64,000 nt of DNA, taken from assembly GCA_937879855.1 (NCBI GenBank), contig CALFMO010000025.1:10722-74721 (forward strand), given 5' to 3'. The translations under genes were made by a program, and so were the position numbers. The notes under the pieces were generated by a model. The model saw nothing but the letters and a program-made list of their open reading frames with translations, made no database searches and was not told the DNA's origin. This DNA is from an uncultured Acidobacteriaceae bacterium. GTDB lineage: Bacteria; Acidobacteriota; Terriglobia; Terriglobales; Acidobacteriaceae. Shown here piece by piece: positions 1 to 10,101 of this stretch; positions within the stretch are counted from its first letter, which is position 1; the number at the start of each line of letters is the position of its first letter.

Positions 1-1386
1 GCCTTCCGCACCTTCCTCGGTCACAGCGACATGATGGCCTATCTCGCCATGATGGCGCCGCGCCTGATCGAACTGCATCGCGTGCTGAAGGAGACGGGAT
101 CGATTTATCTACACTGCGATCCGACGGCGAGCCACTATTTGAAGATTCTGATGGACGGTGTGTTTGGAACCATGGCATTCAGGAATGAGATCGCGTGGAA
201 ACGCACCAGCGGCCACAATGACGCTGCCCGCCAATTCGGCGCGGTAACGGACAGCATCCTTTTCTACACCAAGGGGAACAATTATCCGTTCAACGTGCAG
301 TACGTGCCCTACAGTCAGTCCTACATCGCCACCTTCTACGTGCACTCCGACCCCGACGGTCGGCGATGGCGAAGAAGCGACCTGAGGAGTCCGCATCCGC
401 GCCCCAACTTGATCTATGACTATTAGGGTTGGAAGCCCCACCCGAATGGATAGGCTGTGTCTAGGGAAATAATGGAAAAGCTCGACAGAGAAGGGCGACT
501 CCATTTCCCGAAGAAAGCTAACGGGAGGATCCAGCTAAAGCGTTACCTGGACGAAATGCCTGGCCAGGCCTGTACAAGCTCGTGGGACGACATTCCCCCA
601 ATTCATGCCCTGACTGCCGAACGACTTGGCTATCCGACGCAGAAGCCCGAAGCTCTCCTTGAGCGCATCATTAAATCCAGTTCCAATGAAGGCGATCTAG
701 TTCTCGATCCGTTCTGCGGTTGCGGCACCACCGTCCAAGTTGCCCAGCACCTCAACCGCCGCTGGATCGGCATCGACATCACACATCTCGCGATAGGCCT
801 TATCAAGACTCGTCTCGCCGATGCCTTCGGCGACAGCGTTCGGGAAACCTACGAAGTGGTGGGCGAGCCGGTGGATTTGGCCGGCGCGGAGAAGTTGGCG
901 GAAGAGGACAAGTATCAGTTCCAGTGGTGGGCACTGAGCTTGGCTGGCGCCCGTCCGCTGGAAAAGAAAAAAGGCGCCGATCAGGGCATCGACGGTCGCC
1001 TTTACTTCCATGACGAGGCTAAGGGCGGCACGACCAAGCAGATTATTTTTTCGGTGAAGGCCGGACACCTCATGGCGACGCATGTGCGCGACTTGCGCGG
1101 GGTGATCGAGCGCGAGAAGGCCGAAATCGGAGTGCTGATTTCGATGGAGCCTCCGACCAAGCCGATGCTGAAAGAGGGTGCAGAAGCCGGGTTCTACCAA
1201 GTGCCGGGCCTGCGCGATAAGTATCCGCGCTTGCAGATTCTAAGTATCGCGCAATTGCTGGACGGGAAGCGGGTTGAGTTTCCGCGATTCGCGGCTGATG
1301 CCACGTTCAAACGCGCCCCCAAGGCACGGAAAGCAGCGGAGGAACAGATCCCACTATCCAGCGGAGACATCGAAGAACCGTTCTAG
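1..1386 (+). pseudogene. Fused adenine/cytosine-N4 DNA methyltransferase with C-terminal restriction-like domain, 5' end outside window, two in-frame stops
   Basis: The gene enters the window already open and reads in one frame to 1386. Sequence before 426 matches the region after the DPPY motif of beta-class methyltransferases (GSIYLHCDPTASHYLK, RNEIAWKRTSG). After 457 comes the SAM-binding motif DPFCGCGTT with PTQKPEALLERII just before it. The C-terminal ~160 residues resemble a PD-(D/E)XK nuclease domain (GADQGIDG, then IIFSVKAGH), a fusion known in this family. The frame is kept throughout, but TAG codons stand at 424 and 454, where relatives have Lys and Trp (YDY-x-GW, PNG-x-AVS). Neighbouring genes use TAG as a normal stop, so this is most simply a decayed modification gene. 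The downstream part from the ATG at 475 could still be translated, but would lack the catalytic DPPY half. Confidence 0.8.
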
Positions 1387-1414
1387 CCTCTCGGCGCCAG
1401 CCGCGAGTCCCGAC

Positions 1415-1520
1415 GCTCCGTACTAGCCGCAAAGCGGTGAAAGATTACAGCCCACGGCGCAAGCCGTGGGTGGGCGCGGAACCATATAAACAAGTCCCGG
1501 AGGGACGAAAGAAAAATTTG
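1415..1520 (+). repeat. Dispersed intergenic repeat, family B, copy 1
   Basis: The block contains the hairpin CCCACGGCGCAAGCCGTGGG preceded by 'agccgcaaagcggtgaaag' and followed by 'agtcccggagggacgaaag'. The same three-part layout recurs near 10250-10365 and, inverted, near 35640-35750. It lies just after the broken methyltransferase. No coding signal was seen in it. Confidence 0.75.
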
Positions 1521-1577
1521 AAAGAAGTGGAAAATGTCCAAGCTGTGAAGGTCTGAGGTGAAAATGTCCCGAGGCCG

Positions 1578-2672
1578 TTACTCCTTCAACGTCCCCCGCT
1601 GCGCAATCCCAATATTATCCCGGCTGGAATTCTTGACCACATACATCATCCCGTCGGCCTGCCGAATCACATCGTGCGCCGTGCGCGCATCGTGCGGATA
1701 GGTGGCCAGCCCGATTGAAGCCCGCACATTCAGGTTCAACCCCTCTTCCCGACAGAAACTGCTGGCTCGCAAACCGTCGCGCAACCGCTTGGCTACAACG
1801 AGAGCCTGATCCTTCCCGGTCTGCGGAAGCAGCACCACAAACTCGTCTCCGCCGTAGCGAAACGCAAAATCAATCAGCCGGAGCTGCGCCTTGATCAAGT
1901 ACCCAATCTCCGCCAGCAACTTGCTGCCTATCAAATGCCCGTGCGTATCGTTCACCGACTTGAAATGATCGAGGTCGATAAACAGAACGCTGAACTCATA
2001 CCCAAATCGCGATGACCGGTAGACCTCGGTCTCCAACGTCTTATACAAATGCCGCGCGTTATAGAGCCCGGTGCAATCGTCGGTGATCGTCAGTTCCTGA
2101 ATCTTCTCCACCCAGCGTGCGTTTTCGATCGCAATTGCAGCGTAGTCGCATAGGGACTGCAGGAAAAACAGTTCCGCATCCTTGAACTGCTCCATGTCCA
2201 CATTGATTAACTGGATCACGCCCAGCACGCGCAACTTCGAGCGCAGCGGCACGCATATTACCGATCGCGTTTCCCACTGCGTTGTCTGGTCAACGCGCTT
2301 GGCAAACAACGGGTCGGCGTGAACATCGGGTACAACCCGCGACTCCCCGTGTTTCGCAACCCAACCGGCGATGCCCTCGCCCATCTTCAGACGTACGCTT
2401 TTCAGCGCCTCCGACTTGTCGCCTACCGCAATCGCGAAATACAGATCGTCGCGCAGTTCGTCGACCATGAGCAGAGACCAGGTATCCGGACGAAAATATT
2501 CCGCCATCTTGTCCATGATGGTCTGCAGAATGGAATCGAGATCCAGCGACGACGTGAGCGCCTTAGCCACGTCGTGAAAGATCGTCAATTCCTGATTCTG
2601 CCGCGTCAATTGAGTGCCGGCCTCAGGCATGCAGTAATACCGTTGTTCCTCGCTAGACGGGGTGGTGTTCAA
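1578..2672 (-). CDS. GAF-GGDEF diguanylate cyclase
   Basis: A soluble enzyme expected to make cyclic di-GMP from two GTP. A GAF sensor domain covers roughly residues 35-185 and a GGDEF domain residues 195-355. The active-site motif GGDEF is intact at 274-278. The product-inhibition site RxxD (RLID, 265-268) stands at the canonical five-residue distance before it, so feedback inhibition is expected. No membrane segment or signal peptide is visible, so the GAF domain must sense something cytoplasmic. The gene stands alone: the broken methyltransferase ends upstream on the other strand and a secreted protein starts divergently at 2919. A start at residue 15 (Met) is also possible. Confidence 0.92.
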   Translation of the reverse strand: MNTTPSSEEQRYYCMPEAGTQLTRQNQELTIFHDVAKALTSSLDLDSILQTIMDKMAEYFRPDTWSLLMVDELRDDLYFAIAVGDKSEALKSVRLKMGEGIAGWVAKHGESRVVPDVHADPLFAKRVDQTTQWETRSVICVPLRSKLRVLGVIQLINVDMEQFKDAELFFLQSLCDYAAIAIENARWVEKIQELTITDDCTGLYNARHLYKTLETEVYRSSRFGYEFSVLFIDLDHFKSVNDTHGHLIGSKLLAEIGYLIKAQLRLIDFAFRYGGDEFVVLLPQTGKDQALVVAKRLRDGLRASSFCREEGLNLNVRASIGLATYPHDARTAHDVIRQADGMMYVVKNSSRDNIGIAQRGTLKE

Positions 2673-2769
2673 AAATTATATTCGTCACTTTCGTGCACCC
2701 GCAATGACCGTTGGTAACCAGTACCACTAAAGCCAACCACATGAGGGCTTTCCAGGCCGCATGTGTAGA

Positions 2770-2787
2770 GCGGGCGCTCCCGCCCGC
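2770..2787. repeat. GC-rich perfect palindrome in divergent intergenic region
   Basis: GCGGGCG-CTCC-CGCCCGC forms a 7-bp perfect stem. It resembles the GC-rich arms of the element found at 15205-15243 and inside mutM (family C). The following stretch to 2900 is pyrimidine-rich low-complexity sequence without a gene. Confidence 0.5.
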
Positions 2788-2918
2788 TGCCTTTGACCCT
2801 GCTCTCGCTTTTGCCTTTGACTTCTGCCCTCTGACTTCGAACTTTCTGCCGCGCCTTTCCCCTTGCTTTTCCGGGACCTCTGCCCTACTTTTTTTATTCC
2901 ACCCTTTCAAGGACGCCA

Positions 2919-3323
2919 ATGAATCAGAAAAATCTCAGAGTTCTGATATCTCTTCTAACTCTATCCCTCGCAGCCTTCTCGCAAACCGCACCCGCTCGCC
3001 CGGATCCGAAAGACGTCCCAGTCATCGACGGCGGAATCGGCGCCTGCTCCGCCGACTTCACCATCACCGACGAAGCCGGCGCCCCAGTCTACGCCGCAAA
3101 AATCAAAGTCCACATCGCCTACGGATTCATGTACGCCCGCAAGCTCGACTTGGAAGTGGGCACCAACGCCGACGGCAAAGCCCGCTTCACCGGCATGCCC
3201 GACCGCGTCAAGCACGGCCTGTTCTTTCAGGCCTCCGAAGGCGACCGCACCGCCGACGCCTTTGACGATCCTGCCACCAACTGCAAAGCCCAATTCACTC
3301 TAGCCCTCCGCAAAAAACCTTAA
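2919..3323 (+). CDS. Small secreted protein with carboxypeptidase-regulatory-like fold
   Basis: The 134-residue product begins with a typical signal peptide (charged MNQKNLR, then a hydrophobic stretch ending near AAFSQ). The mature part has the pattern of an Ig-like regulatory domain: an opening strand with 'FTITDEAGAPVYAAKIKV', then 'TNADGKARFTGMP', then a closing strand. Such domains are common extensions in acidobacterial exported proteins, but here the domain stands alone. Two cysteines (in GACSADF and TNCKAQF) could form a disulfide in the periplasm. Its role is unknown; the fold is an inference from pattern only. Confidence 0.7.
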   Translation: MNQKNLRVLISLLTLSLAAFSQTAPARPDPKDVPVIDGGIGACSADFTITDEAGAPVYAAKIKVHIAYGFMYARKLDLEVGTNADGKARFTGMPDRVKHGLFFQASEGDRTADAFDDPATNCKAQFTLALRKKP

Positions 3324-3334
3324 AGATTTCTAAC

Positions 3335-3425
3335 GGGGTCGGGGGGGTGCCCAGATTCGCATCGGGTGCCCCATGTCTCGAGTCGGGTGCCCGATGTCTC
3401 GCCTCCGTTGCGAGACATGGGGGAT
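3335..3425. repeat. Short direct repeats of a 'gggtgcccnatgtctcg' unit
   Basis: Three near-identical units lie in tandem ('gggtgcccagattcgcat', 'gggtgccccatgtctcgag', 'gggtgcccgatgtctcgc'), followed by an inverted 'gcgagacatggggga' that can pair with them. The block sits between two + strand genes. No coding signal was seen in it. Confidence 0.55.
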
Positions 3426-3500
3426 TTTCCCCCTGCAACACCGCACAAAGTTACCTCTCCCTAGCCCTCTTGACGGTGGCGCGCACCTCCGGCTTGTCCT

Positions 3501-4667
3501 ATGATGTTCCCGTCATCATTCGGACGAAACGCTCCCCCAGAGGGCAATGTGGGCGAATTCGGCGACAGGTTCCGCAAGGCGCGCGAGAAGAAAGAACTCT
3601 CGCTCGACGACGTTTCCAACGTCACCAAAATCAGCGCGCGCATGCTTCGCGCCATCGAAGAAGAACACTTCGATCAGCTCCCCGGCGGCGTCTTTAACAA
3701 AGGATTCATCCGCGCCTACGCCAAGCATCTTGGACTCGACCCTGAGGAAGCCGTCACCGACTATCTGGCGTGCCTGCGACAGGCGCAAATCGACGCGCAG
3801 CAGGTTTGGGAACCGGCAGTCGCCCAAAAGCCGGGCTCCGCGCAGCCTTTCGCCGGACCAGAGAGGCGCCGCGCGGTCGAACCGGCCAAGCCCGCCGTAA
3901 AAGCGCCGGCCCCCGCACAAGTTGAGGAACTCCCCGGCCTGCAACTTCCGCGTGCCGAACACGTCGCTTCCCAAAAAGAGTTTGAGCTAAAGTCTGAGCG
4001 CGAAGTTCCGTGGAGCATCCTCGCCATCGCCGCCATCGTCGTGGCGTTGGCCGTCGTGCTCTGGATTCGCCGCTCCCACGCCGGAGCAGCCAGCACCACA
4101 CCTCCCACCAAATCCGCTCAATCCACCGTTGCGGCATCGACACCTGCTGTGGATCCGGCGGCACCGCTCAATCAGCCGTCGAATCCAGCGCCTGTCAACC
4201 ACAATGCGGCTCACGCCACCACGGCTTCGCATCCGCCGCAAAGCGCTCCGTCTTCCGCAACCGCCAATCCCGCGGCGACGCCAACTTCGTCGAGCACTGC
4301 TTCCACCAGCAACAGTGAACCGAAAGACGACGTAACCACTCGAACCTTCACCAAACCCGTTGCCCCGCCAGCAAAATCCACTGCCGCTAGCTTGACGCTC
4401 GTGATCCGCGCTCAGGAAACATCCTGGATCTCCGTCCAGGCCGACGGGCAGCAAGTCAGCCAGGAAACTCTGATCGCGCCCGCCCACGCCTCCATCCGCG
4501 CCAGTCGCGAAATCGTCGCCAAAATTGGCAACGCCGCCGGAGTCACCTTCCTATGGAACGGCCGAGAAATTCCCGCCGATGGCGCCGAGGCCGAAGTCAA
4601 AACCTTCATCTTCGATGCGAGCGGCATGCGCGTCCTCCCCACAACCCAGGCTGCTCCCAACCACTAG
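3501..4667 (+). CDS. RodZ-like transmembrane helix-turn-helix protein
   Basis: Residues about 17-85 form the HTH_25 domain of the RodZ family (FGDRFRKAREKKELSLDDVS, with GGVFNKGFIRAYAKHLGLD near its end). A Pro/Ala-rich linker follows, then one membrane segment near 170-190 (WSILAIAAIVVALAVVLWI). After that comes a long Ser/Thr/Pro/Ala linker and a C-terminal DUF4115 beta domain (from about 295, SLTLVIRAQETSWISV). In rod-shaped bacteria RodZ links MreB to the wall machinery. No mre genes are nearby, so the cell-shape role is by family only. The start is chosen at the first of two adjacent ATGs; no strong ribosome site is visible. Confidence 0.82.
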   Translation: MMFPSSFGRNAPPEGNVGEFGDRFRKAREKKELSLDDVSNVTKISARMLRAIEEEHFDQLPGGVFNKGFIRAYAKHLGLDPEEAVTDYLACLRQAQIDAQQVWEPAVAQKPGSAQPFAGPERRRAVEPAKPAVKAPAPAQVEELPGLQLPRAEHVASQKEFELKSEREVPWSILAIAAIVVALAVVLWIRRSHAGAASTTPPTKSAQSTVAASTPAVDPAAPLNQPSNPAPVNHNAAHATTASHPPQSAPSSATANPAATPTSSSTASTSNSEPKDDVTTRTFTKPVAPPAKSTAASLTLVIRAQETSWISVQADGQQVSQETLIAPAHASIRASREIVAKIGNAAGVTFLWNGREIPADGAEAEVKTFIFDASGMRVLPTTQAAPNH

Positions 4668-4917
4668 CCCGCGTCATCGCGAACCGGTCTTTTGTTGGGA
4701 TGATATTTCGCCACCGGGAAGAGACAGATAAGGTATGTCAAAAAGACTTGGCGTTATAAGCGGAAGCCTCGGAACAAATCGTTACTCATCCGCCTTCTGC
4801 ATTTTCGTTGGCACATTCATTGTGCTCAGCGCAGCAGAAAAATTAGTGTTCGGTTTGCATTGAATCTGTGGCCCGATACTCAGTCACGCAAACCCCTCAA
4901 TGAACGAAACAGGTGAC

Positions 4918-7377
4918 TCATCGGTTTCCAAACAAGTCGGTGTAGTGTTTCCAGTAGCCTTCTACTTCTGACATGATGCGTTGAAATTCAGGATCGGGAC
5001 GCAGCTTGTCCCAATTCTTGTCGCGCTGGAACCAGGGAAAATTGTGATTGCCCCGCCGAACGGCTTGTCGCAAAAAAGCAAGCGCGGGATCTTTTTCCCC
5101 TAAGAGCGCATGCACGGCGCCGAGCCACTCTGCCAAGTCACCATCCACGATGTCTTCCGGCTTGTAGTGAAAAATGCGGGGATCAATCTTGTCCCGCTCG
5201 CCGCGCGAGGCATGCACGATGGCGGCAATAACGATGGGTTCTTCTTCATCTCCGCTGGAAGTCATTTGCACGGCACGATCGAGTGCCTGGATTGCCTCTT
5301 CGGTTTTGCCCTGGTAGTAGAGTGAGACGCCGACGAAGGTCAGGAGCTTGAACTGGTTCGGAAAGAGCTCCAGGCCGCGACGAATTTCCTCTTCCGCCTC
5401 ACGCGCCTTGCCCTGATAGATCAGCATTCGTCCGTGCATCCAGTAGACTTGGGGAGCGGCGGGATCGAGATCGCGGGCGCGGGCCCAAGCAGACTCGGCG
5501 AGGTCGGTGAGTCCGGCGTAGTGATAGATGTAGCCTAAGTGCTTCCACGCAAGAGGTGCATTGGGTGCTAGGGTTGCGGCCTGGCGAAGAAGGCGCAGGG
5601 AATCCGCGAGATTTCCCTCTTCGCCGTAAATCGCGCCGAGCGCCATTGTCGCTTCGAACGAGTGCGGGTCGAGTTCCATCGCCTTGCGGGCGGACTGCTC
5701 GGCGAGAGCGAGGTTTTGGGTGCCGTTTTCCTGGAAGTTTGTGGCTTCGAGCGCGTAAGACTGCGCCAGAAGCGCGTAGGCATCCACGAAATTGGGGTCC
5801 TTCTCGATGGCCCGCAGGCACGCTTGCTGGGAGTTGTGCAGAGTCTCCCGTCGGGAGTTGAGAAGATAGGCGGCCCAGTAAGCCCGCCCCTGCAGCAGCA
5901 GGTTGTAGGCGTCGGAGGACTTTGTAGAGGAAGTCTTCAAGGACTCCTGCTCCGCGCCTGAGAGCTGTACACTCAGGCCTTCCACGACTTTCTGTGCGAC
6001 GTCATCTTCGAAACGTAGGAGGTCGTGGCCCTGCAAGTCGAAGCGGCCTCCCCAGCGTGCCGCGCCATGATCAATCAACTGCACCGATACACGGATGGTT
6101 CCGCCCACTCGCTGGTAAGTGCCGGCCAGCACGGAATTGACTTCAAGCTCGCGCGCGGCTTGCGCGGGATCGTCGGTGCCCTTGGCGTACTTGAGAACGG
6201 CATTTGTAGGACGAACGGTGAGATTTTGCAGCGTGGCCAGGCGGCTGATGATGGCGTCGGCAACTCCAATGCCCCACGTCTCGCTGCCCGGTTGGCCCGC
6301 GAGATCACGGAAAGGCAACACCGCCAGCGTGCGCACCGAGGGCTGAACTGGCGGCCCTGCCGGTGAAATGGCTATCGACGGCTGCGCAGAGCGGTAGTGC
6401 CCGTAAACGGCCACCGTTCCGGCAATCACCGCCACCGCAGCCGCTACGCCTGCGACTCTCTTCCATCTCGCTGGCATCGGCTTGGCTGGTGGAGGCAGCG
6501 GGTGCCCAGATTCTGTCTCCCGCTTCAACCGTTTCAAATCTGCCCTTATGTCGCCAGCATGCTGATAGCGCAACTCGCGATCTTTCTCGAGCGCCTTATT
6601 GATGATCTCTTCCAGCTTCACCGGCAAATCGGGATTCACCCGCGCGGGCGAAACCGGCGCGCGCTCGAGAATCGCATTGAAAATCAGACCCGACGTGTCG
6701 CCGCGAAACGGCAGCACCCCAGTCGCCATCTCGTACAAAACCACCCCAAACGAAAACAGGTCGCTGCGTGCGTCCAGTTCCTGTCCTTTCACTTGCTCCG
6801 GCGACATATAAGCGACCGTGCCCAGTGTGCTGCCCGGACTCGTCAAGTGCTCGTCGCTTAAAGCGGTAGGCGCAGCGGCGGCCATAGAGCCTCTGTCGGC
6901 CTGTCTGGGGAAGACTTTCGCCAATCCAAAGTCGAGAATCTTCGCCTGTCCCCGCTCGGTGACGAAGATGTTCGCAGGCTTGATGTCACGGTGCACGATG
7001 CCCTTGGTATGGGCGGCCTCGAGCGCATCCGCAATTTGAACCCCGAGATCAAGAAGAATCTCGCCGCTCATTGGCCGGCCCATGATGCGATGCTTCAGCG
7101 TCGCGCCGTCCAGGAACTCCATCGCGATGAACGGTTGACCTTGGTGTTGTCCGATCTCGTGAACGGTGCAGATGTTGGAATGATTCAGGCCGGAAGCGGC
7201 CCGGGCCTCACGCCGAAACCTTTCCAGCGCCTGCGGTTCGTGCGCCAGATCATCAGGCAGGAATTTCAGCGCGACGAAGCGACCAAGCTCGGTATCTTCC
7301 GCCTTATAGACGACGCCCATCCCACCACCGCCAAGCTTCTCGACAATGCGGTAGTGCGAGATGATCTGCTCGATCAT
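4918..7377 (-). CDS. Membrane Ser/Thr protein kinase with TolB-like and TPR C-terminus
   Basis: A Hanks-type kinase fills residues 9-280. The glycine loop (LGGGGMGVVYKAED), the Lys in VALKFL, the catalytic HRDIKPAN, DFGLAKVF and MSPEQV are all intact, so it should be active and of the RD class. A single membrane segment lies near 307-328 (VAGVAAAVAVIAGTVAVY). The outer part starts with a CadC/adenylate-cyclase-associated TolB-like domain (VRTLAVLPFRDLAG to about 480), followed by several TPR units to the end. This layout is very common in Acidobacteriota. The gene is divergent from the ADOP permease at 7663, and the two may respond to the same signals. The ligand is unknown. Confidence 0.93.
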   Translation of the reverse strand: MIEQIISHYRIVEKLGGGGMGVVYKAEDTELGRFVALKFLPDDLAHEPQALERFRREARAASGLNHSNICTVHEIGQHQGQPFIAMEFLDGATLKHRIMGRPMSGEILLDLGVQIADALEAAHTKGIVHRDIKPANIFVTERGQAKILDFGLAKVFPRQADRGSMAAAAPTALSDEHLTSPGSTLGTVAYMSPEQVKGQELDARSDLFSFGVVLYEMATGVLPFRGDTSGLIFNAILERAPVSPARVNPDLPVKLEEIINKALEKDRELRYQHAGDIRADLKRLKRETESGHPLPPPAKPMPARWKRVAGVAAAVAVIAGTVAVYGHYRSAQPSIAISPAGPPVQPSVRTLAVLPFRDLAGQPGSETWGIGVADAIISRLATLQNLTVRPTNAVLKYAKGTDDPAQAARELEVNSVLAGTYQRVGGTIRVSVQLIDHGAARWGGRFDLQGHDLLRFEDDVAQKVVEGLSVQLSGAEQESLKTSSTKSSDAYNLLLQGRAYWAAYLLNSRRETLHNSQQACLRAIEKDPNFVDAYALLAQSYALEATNFQENGTQNLALAEQSARKAMELDPHSFEATMALGAIYGEEGNLADSLRLLRQAATLAPNAPLAWKHLGYIYHYAGLTDLAESAWARARDLDPAAPQVYWMHGRMLIYQGKAREAEEEIRRGLELFPNQFKLLTFVGVSLYYQGKTEEAIQALDRAVQMTSSGDEEEPIVIAAIVHASRGERDKIDPRIFHYKPEDIVDGDLAEWLGAVHALLGEKDPALAFLRQAVRRGNHNFPWFQRDKNWDKLRPDPEFQRIMSEVEGYWKHYTDLFGNR

Positions 7378-7662
7378 TAGGCTGAAATCTTAGGTCGAGA
7401 GATAGGGCAAGTCAATAAAGGCTGGCGTGGTCGGCATACGACCGTTCAGCCGGTGAAACATGCCATTCATCTTCATCTCAGGTTCCGGCCCCATTCACTT
7501 GTTCCTCCTCCCTGTCCACTCCTGAACATCCCAACCCAAAACCGAACACCACAAACCCGTCCCAACAATTTGTCTCTCCCTGAAAATTGAGCAACTTCAG
7601 ACCCCGCGCCGTTGGTGACAGACGTGCCCCTTTCCCGTCCATCCTTGCGGGGAGAACTGCCC

Positions 7663-10101
7663 ATGCAGACTTTGCTTCAGGATTTCCGCTACTCATTCCG
7701 ACAACTGCAAAAGAATCCAGGATTCGCTCTCACCGCCGTCATCTCCCTCGCCCTCGGCATCGGAGCCACCACCGCGGTCTTCAGCGTGGTCTACGCCATC
7801 CTGATGAATCCTTATCCCTACGCCAACTCCGACCGCATGGTCCACATGCGGCTCAGCACCAAAGCCCAGGAGAACATGGGCTTCGGCCTGACCGGCGCGC
7901 AGTGGCAGCAAATCCGCAAGTCGCCCGTTGTTGAAGACGCTTTTATGGAAGACGGCTGGAACCTCACCGTTACCGGGCACGATCTCCCCGAAGACCTCAA
8001 CGGTACCTACTTAACTTCCAACAGTTTTAACTTCATGGGCGTCCCGACGGCGCTGGGACGCGGCCTGATCCCCTCCGACGCGATCGATGGACAGGATCCT
8101 CAACCAGTCGCCGTACTTGGCTACAAATTCTGGCAACGCCACTTCAACTCCGATGCTTCCGTGCTCGGTAAGAACCTGCAACTGGTCCGCAAGAACTACA
8201 CCATCGTCGGCGTCGCCGCCCCGCGTTTCACCTGGGGCGACGGAGATGTCTACCTCCCGCTCAAAGTTACACAGGATCCCGTCAAGGCTTATTACGTCGG
8301 GCTTCGACTCAAGCCGGGCATAACCCACGAGGCTGCCAACGCTGCGCTGACGCCGTTAATTGAGCAGTTCGCCAAGGAAAGCCCTAAGCATTTCCCCACG
8401 GCCAATTTCCAATTTCATGTGGTTGGCCTGAACGAAGACTTCGTCCGTGATCTCGGTGGAACGTTATATCTCCTCTTCTGCGCCGTGGGGCTTCTTCTGG
8501 CCATCGGCTGCGGCAACGTTTCCATTCTTCTGCTGGCGCGGGGCACCGCCCGCCAGCATGAACTGGCAGTTCGTACCGCGATTGGCGCCAGCCGCCGACG
8601 CATCATCCGCCAACTCCTGACCGAGGCGTTACTGCTCTCCCTTACCGGCGCCGCGCTCGGAGTGTTGATCGCCTACCGCGCTCTCGCCATCATCGTCGTT
8701 CTGCTGCCCAAATATTCTTTTCCTCACGAAGCCGCCATCCAAATCAATCTCCCCGTGCTCGCCTTCAGCGTGACTCTTGCTGTTCTCACAGGAATTCTTT
8801 TCGGGCTGTGGCCCGCGCTCCAGATGTCGCGTCCTGAAGTCAGTCAAGTGATGCAGTCCAGCACTCGCAAAATTGTCGGTGGAGTCCGCGGACGCAATAC
8901 CCACGCCATGCTCACGGGCGCGCAGGTCGCGCTGACGCTGGTCATGCTGGCCGGCGCGGGCGCAGCCATGGAAGGCTTCCTGCGTCTCATTCACACGCCG
9001 CTCGGCTATGATCCGCATAATGTCATGTCGGTTGGAATCCCCGTTCATGACGGCGCGTACCCAACCTGGCAGGCGCGCGAAACTTATTTCGAACAACTGC
9101 GCAACCGCGCCGCTAGCGTACCCGGCGTGACCATGGCTGCCATTTCCTCCAACGCCACCCCGCCTTCCAACGGCTGGCAGACCGCCGTGGAAATCCTCGG
9201 TCAGCTGCCGCGCGACGATCAGAAAGTTCGCGTAAACTTTGTAAACCCTGGCTATTTCCCGCTTCTCCGCATTCCCCTCGCTCAAGGCAGAATTTGGGAC
9301 GAAACTGAAAACCATAACGCCGCTCACGTCGCCGTCATCAACCAGACCATGGCGCGCATTTATTTTCCCAACGGCGACGCCATCGGCCACTCGCTGAAAG
9401 TTCCCGCAATGAAGGATGAGCCTCCTTACACCACTGCCGCCGCAGGCTCTGACTCCTGGCTGCAGATTGTGGGCATCATCAGCGACAAACGCGATGACGG
9501 GCTGCGCAATCCGATTCTCCCGGAAGTCTTCGTGCCTTACACGCTGTCCATGCGCGTGTGGACGCAAATCCTGGTTCGCTCAGACGTGCCGCCTCTATCC
9601 CTGCTGCACGCCATCGGAGTGCAGGTAAATTCGCTCGATCCCGACCAGCAGGTCGACGGCCATGTCGAAGACCTCGATCACTGGATTACCGGCCAGCAGG
9701 AATACGAACAAGAACATCTGGTGGCGTGGCTCTTCGGCGCATTCGCCCTCCTGGCGCTGGCTCTGGCCGCGGTCGGACTCTACAGCGTCGTCTCGTATTC
9801 GGTCGCGCAGCGCACTAACGAATTCGGTATTCGAATCGCCCTGGGCGCGCAACGCACGCACGTCCTGCGGATCGTATTCTCCTCGACGGTAGTGAGCGTT
9901 GGTGGTGGAATCGTGGTTGGGGTGATCCTGACGCTCGCCCTCAATCAACTCCTGGCACGGTGGGCCCAAGGCAGCTCGCGCGACCCATTAGTCCTGATGG
10001 CGGTGACAGTCTTGTTAGGCGTCGTGTCAGCGATCGCATGCTCAGCCCCTGCCCGCCGCGCCGTAAAAACCGACCCCATCACCGCCCTTCGCTATGAGTG
10101 A
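7663..10101 (+). CDS. ADOP-type orphan ABC permease (MacB/FtsX duplicated)
   Basis: The product of about 812 residues has two copies of the MacB periplasmic-core plus FtsX permease unit. The first unit begins with a membrane helix near residue 20 (FALTAVISLALGIGATTAVFS) and has FtsX helices around 265-390. The second core starts near 430 and the last FtsX helices lie at about 690-800, ending in PARRAVKTDPITALRYE. No ATPase gene is adjacent, as is usual for these acidobacterial duplicated orphan permeases. The start is set at the ATG at 7663 because GGGGAGA lies 6-12 bases upstream; a TTG at 7612 would add an unlikely hydrophilic leader. The substrate is unknown. Confidence 0.9.
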   Translation: MQTLLQDFRYSFRQLQKNPGFALTAVISLALGIGATTAVFSVVYAILMNPYPYANSDRMVHMRLSTKAQENMGFGLTGAQWQQIRKSPVVEDAFMEDGWNLTVTGHDLPEDLNGTYLTSNSFNFMGVPTALGRGLIPSDAIDGQDPQPVAVLGYKFWQRHFNSDASVLGKNLQLVRKNYTIVGVAAPRFTWGDGDVYLPLKVTQDPVKAYYVGLRLKPGITHEAANAALTPLIEQFAKESPKHFPTANFQFHVVGLNEDFVRDLGGTLYLLFCAVGLLLAIGCGNVSILLLARGTARQHELAVRTAIGASRRRIIRQLLTEALLLSLTGAALGVLIAYRALAIIVVLLPKYSFPHEAAIQINLPVLAFSVTLAVLTGILFGLWPALQMSRPEVSQVMQSSTRKIVGGVRGRNTHAMLTGAQVALTLVMLAGAGAAMEGFLRLIHTPLGYDPHNVMSVGIPVHDGAYPTWQARETYFEQLRNRAASVPGVTMAAISSNATPPSNGWQTAVEILGQLPRDDQKVRVNFVNPGYFPLLRIPLAQGRIWDETENHNAAHVAVINQTMARIYFPNGDAIGHSLKVPAMKDEPPYTTAAAGSDSWLQIVGIISDKRDDGLRNPILPEVFVPYTLSMRVWTQILVRSDVPPLSLLHAIGVQVNSLDPDQQVDGHVEDLDHWITGQQEYEQEHLVAWLFGAFALLALALAAVGLYSVVSYSVAQRTNEFGIRIALGAQRTHVLRIVFSSTVVSVGGGIVVGVILTLALNQLLARWAQGSSRDPLVLMAVTVLLGVVSAIACSAPARRAVKTDPITALRYE

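Noticed and set aside
424..456. Genome-wide recoding of TAG
   Set aside because: Several intact genes here (for example metK and the RodZ-like gene) end in TAG, so TAG is a normal stop.
2653..2919. 88-codon minus-strand frame with a hydrophobic end
   Set aside because: It runs through pyrimidine-rich, low-complexity intergenic DNA, has no ribosome site and would end inside the start of the GGDEF gene.
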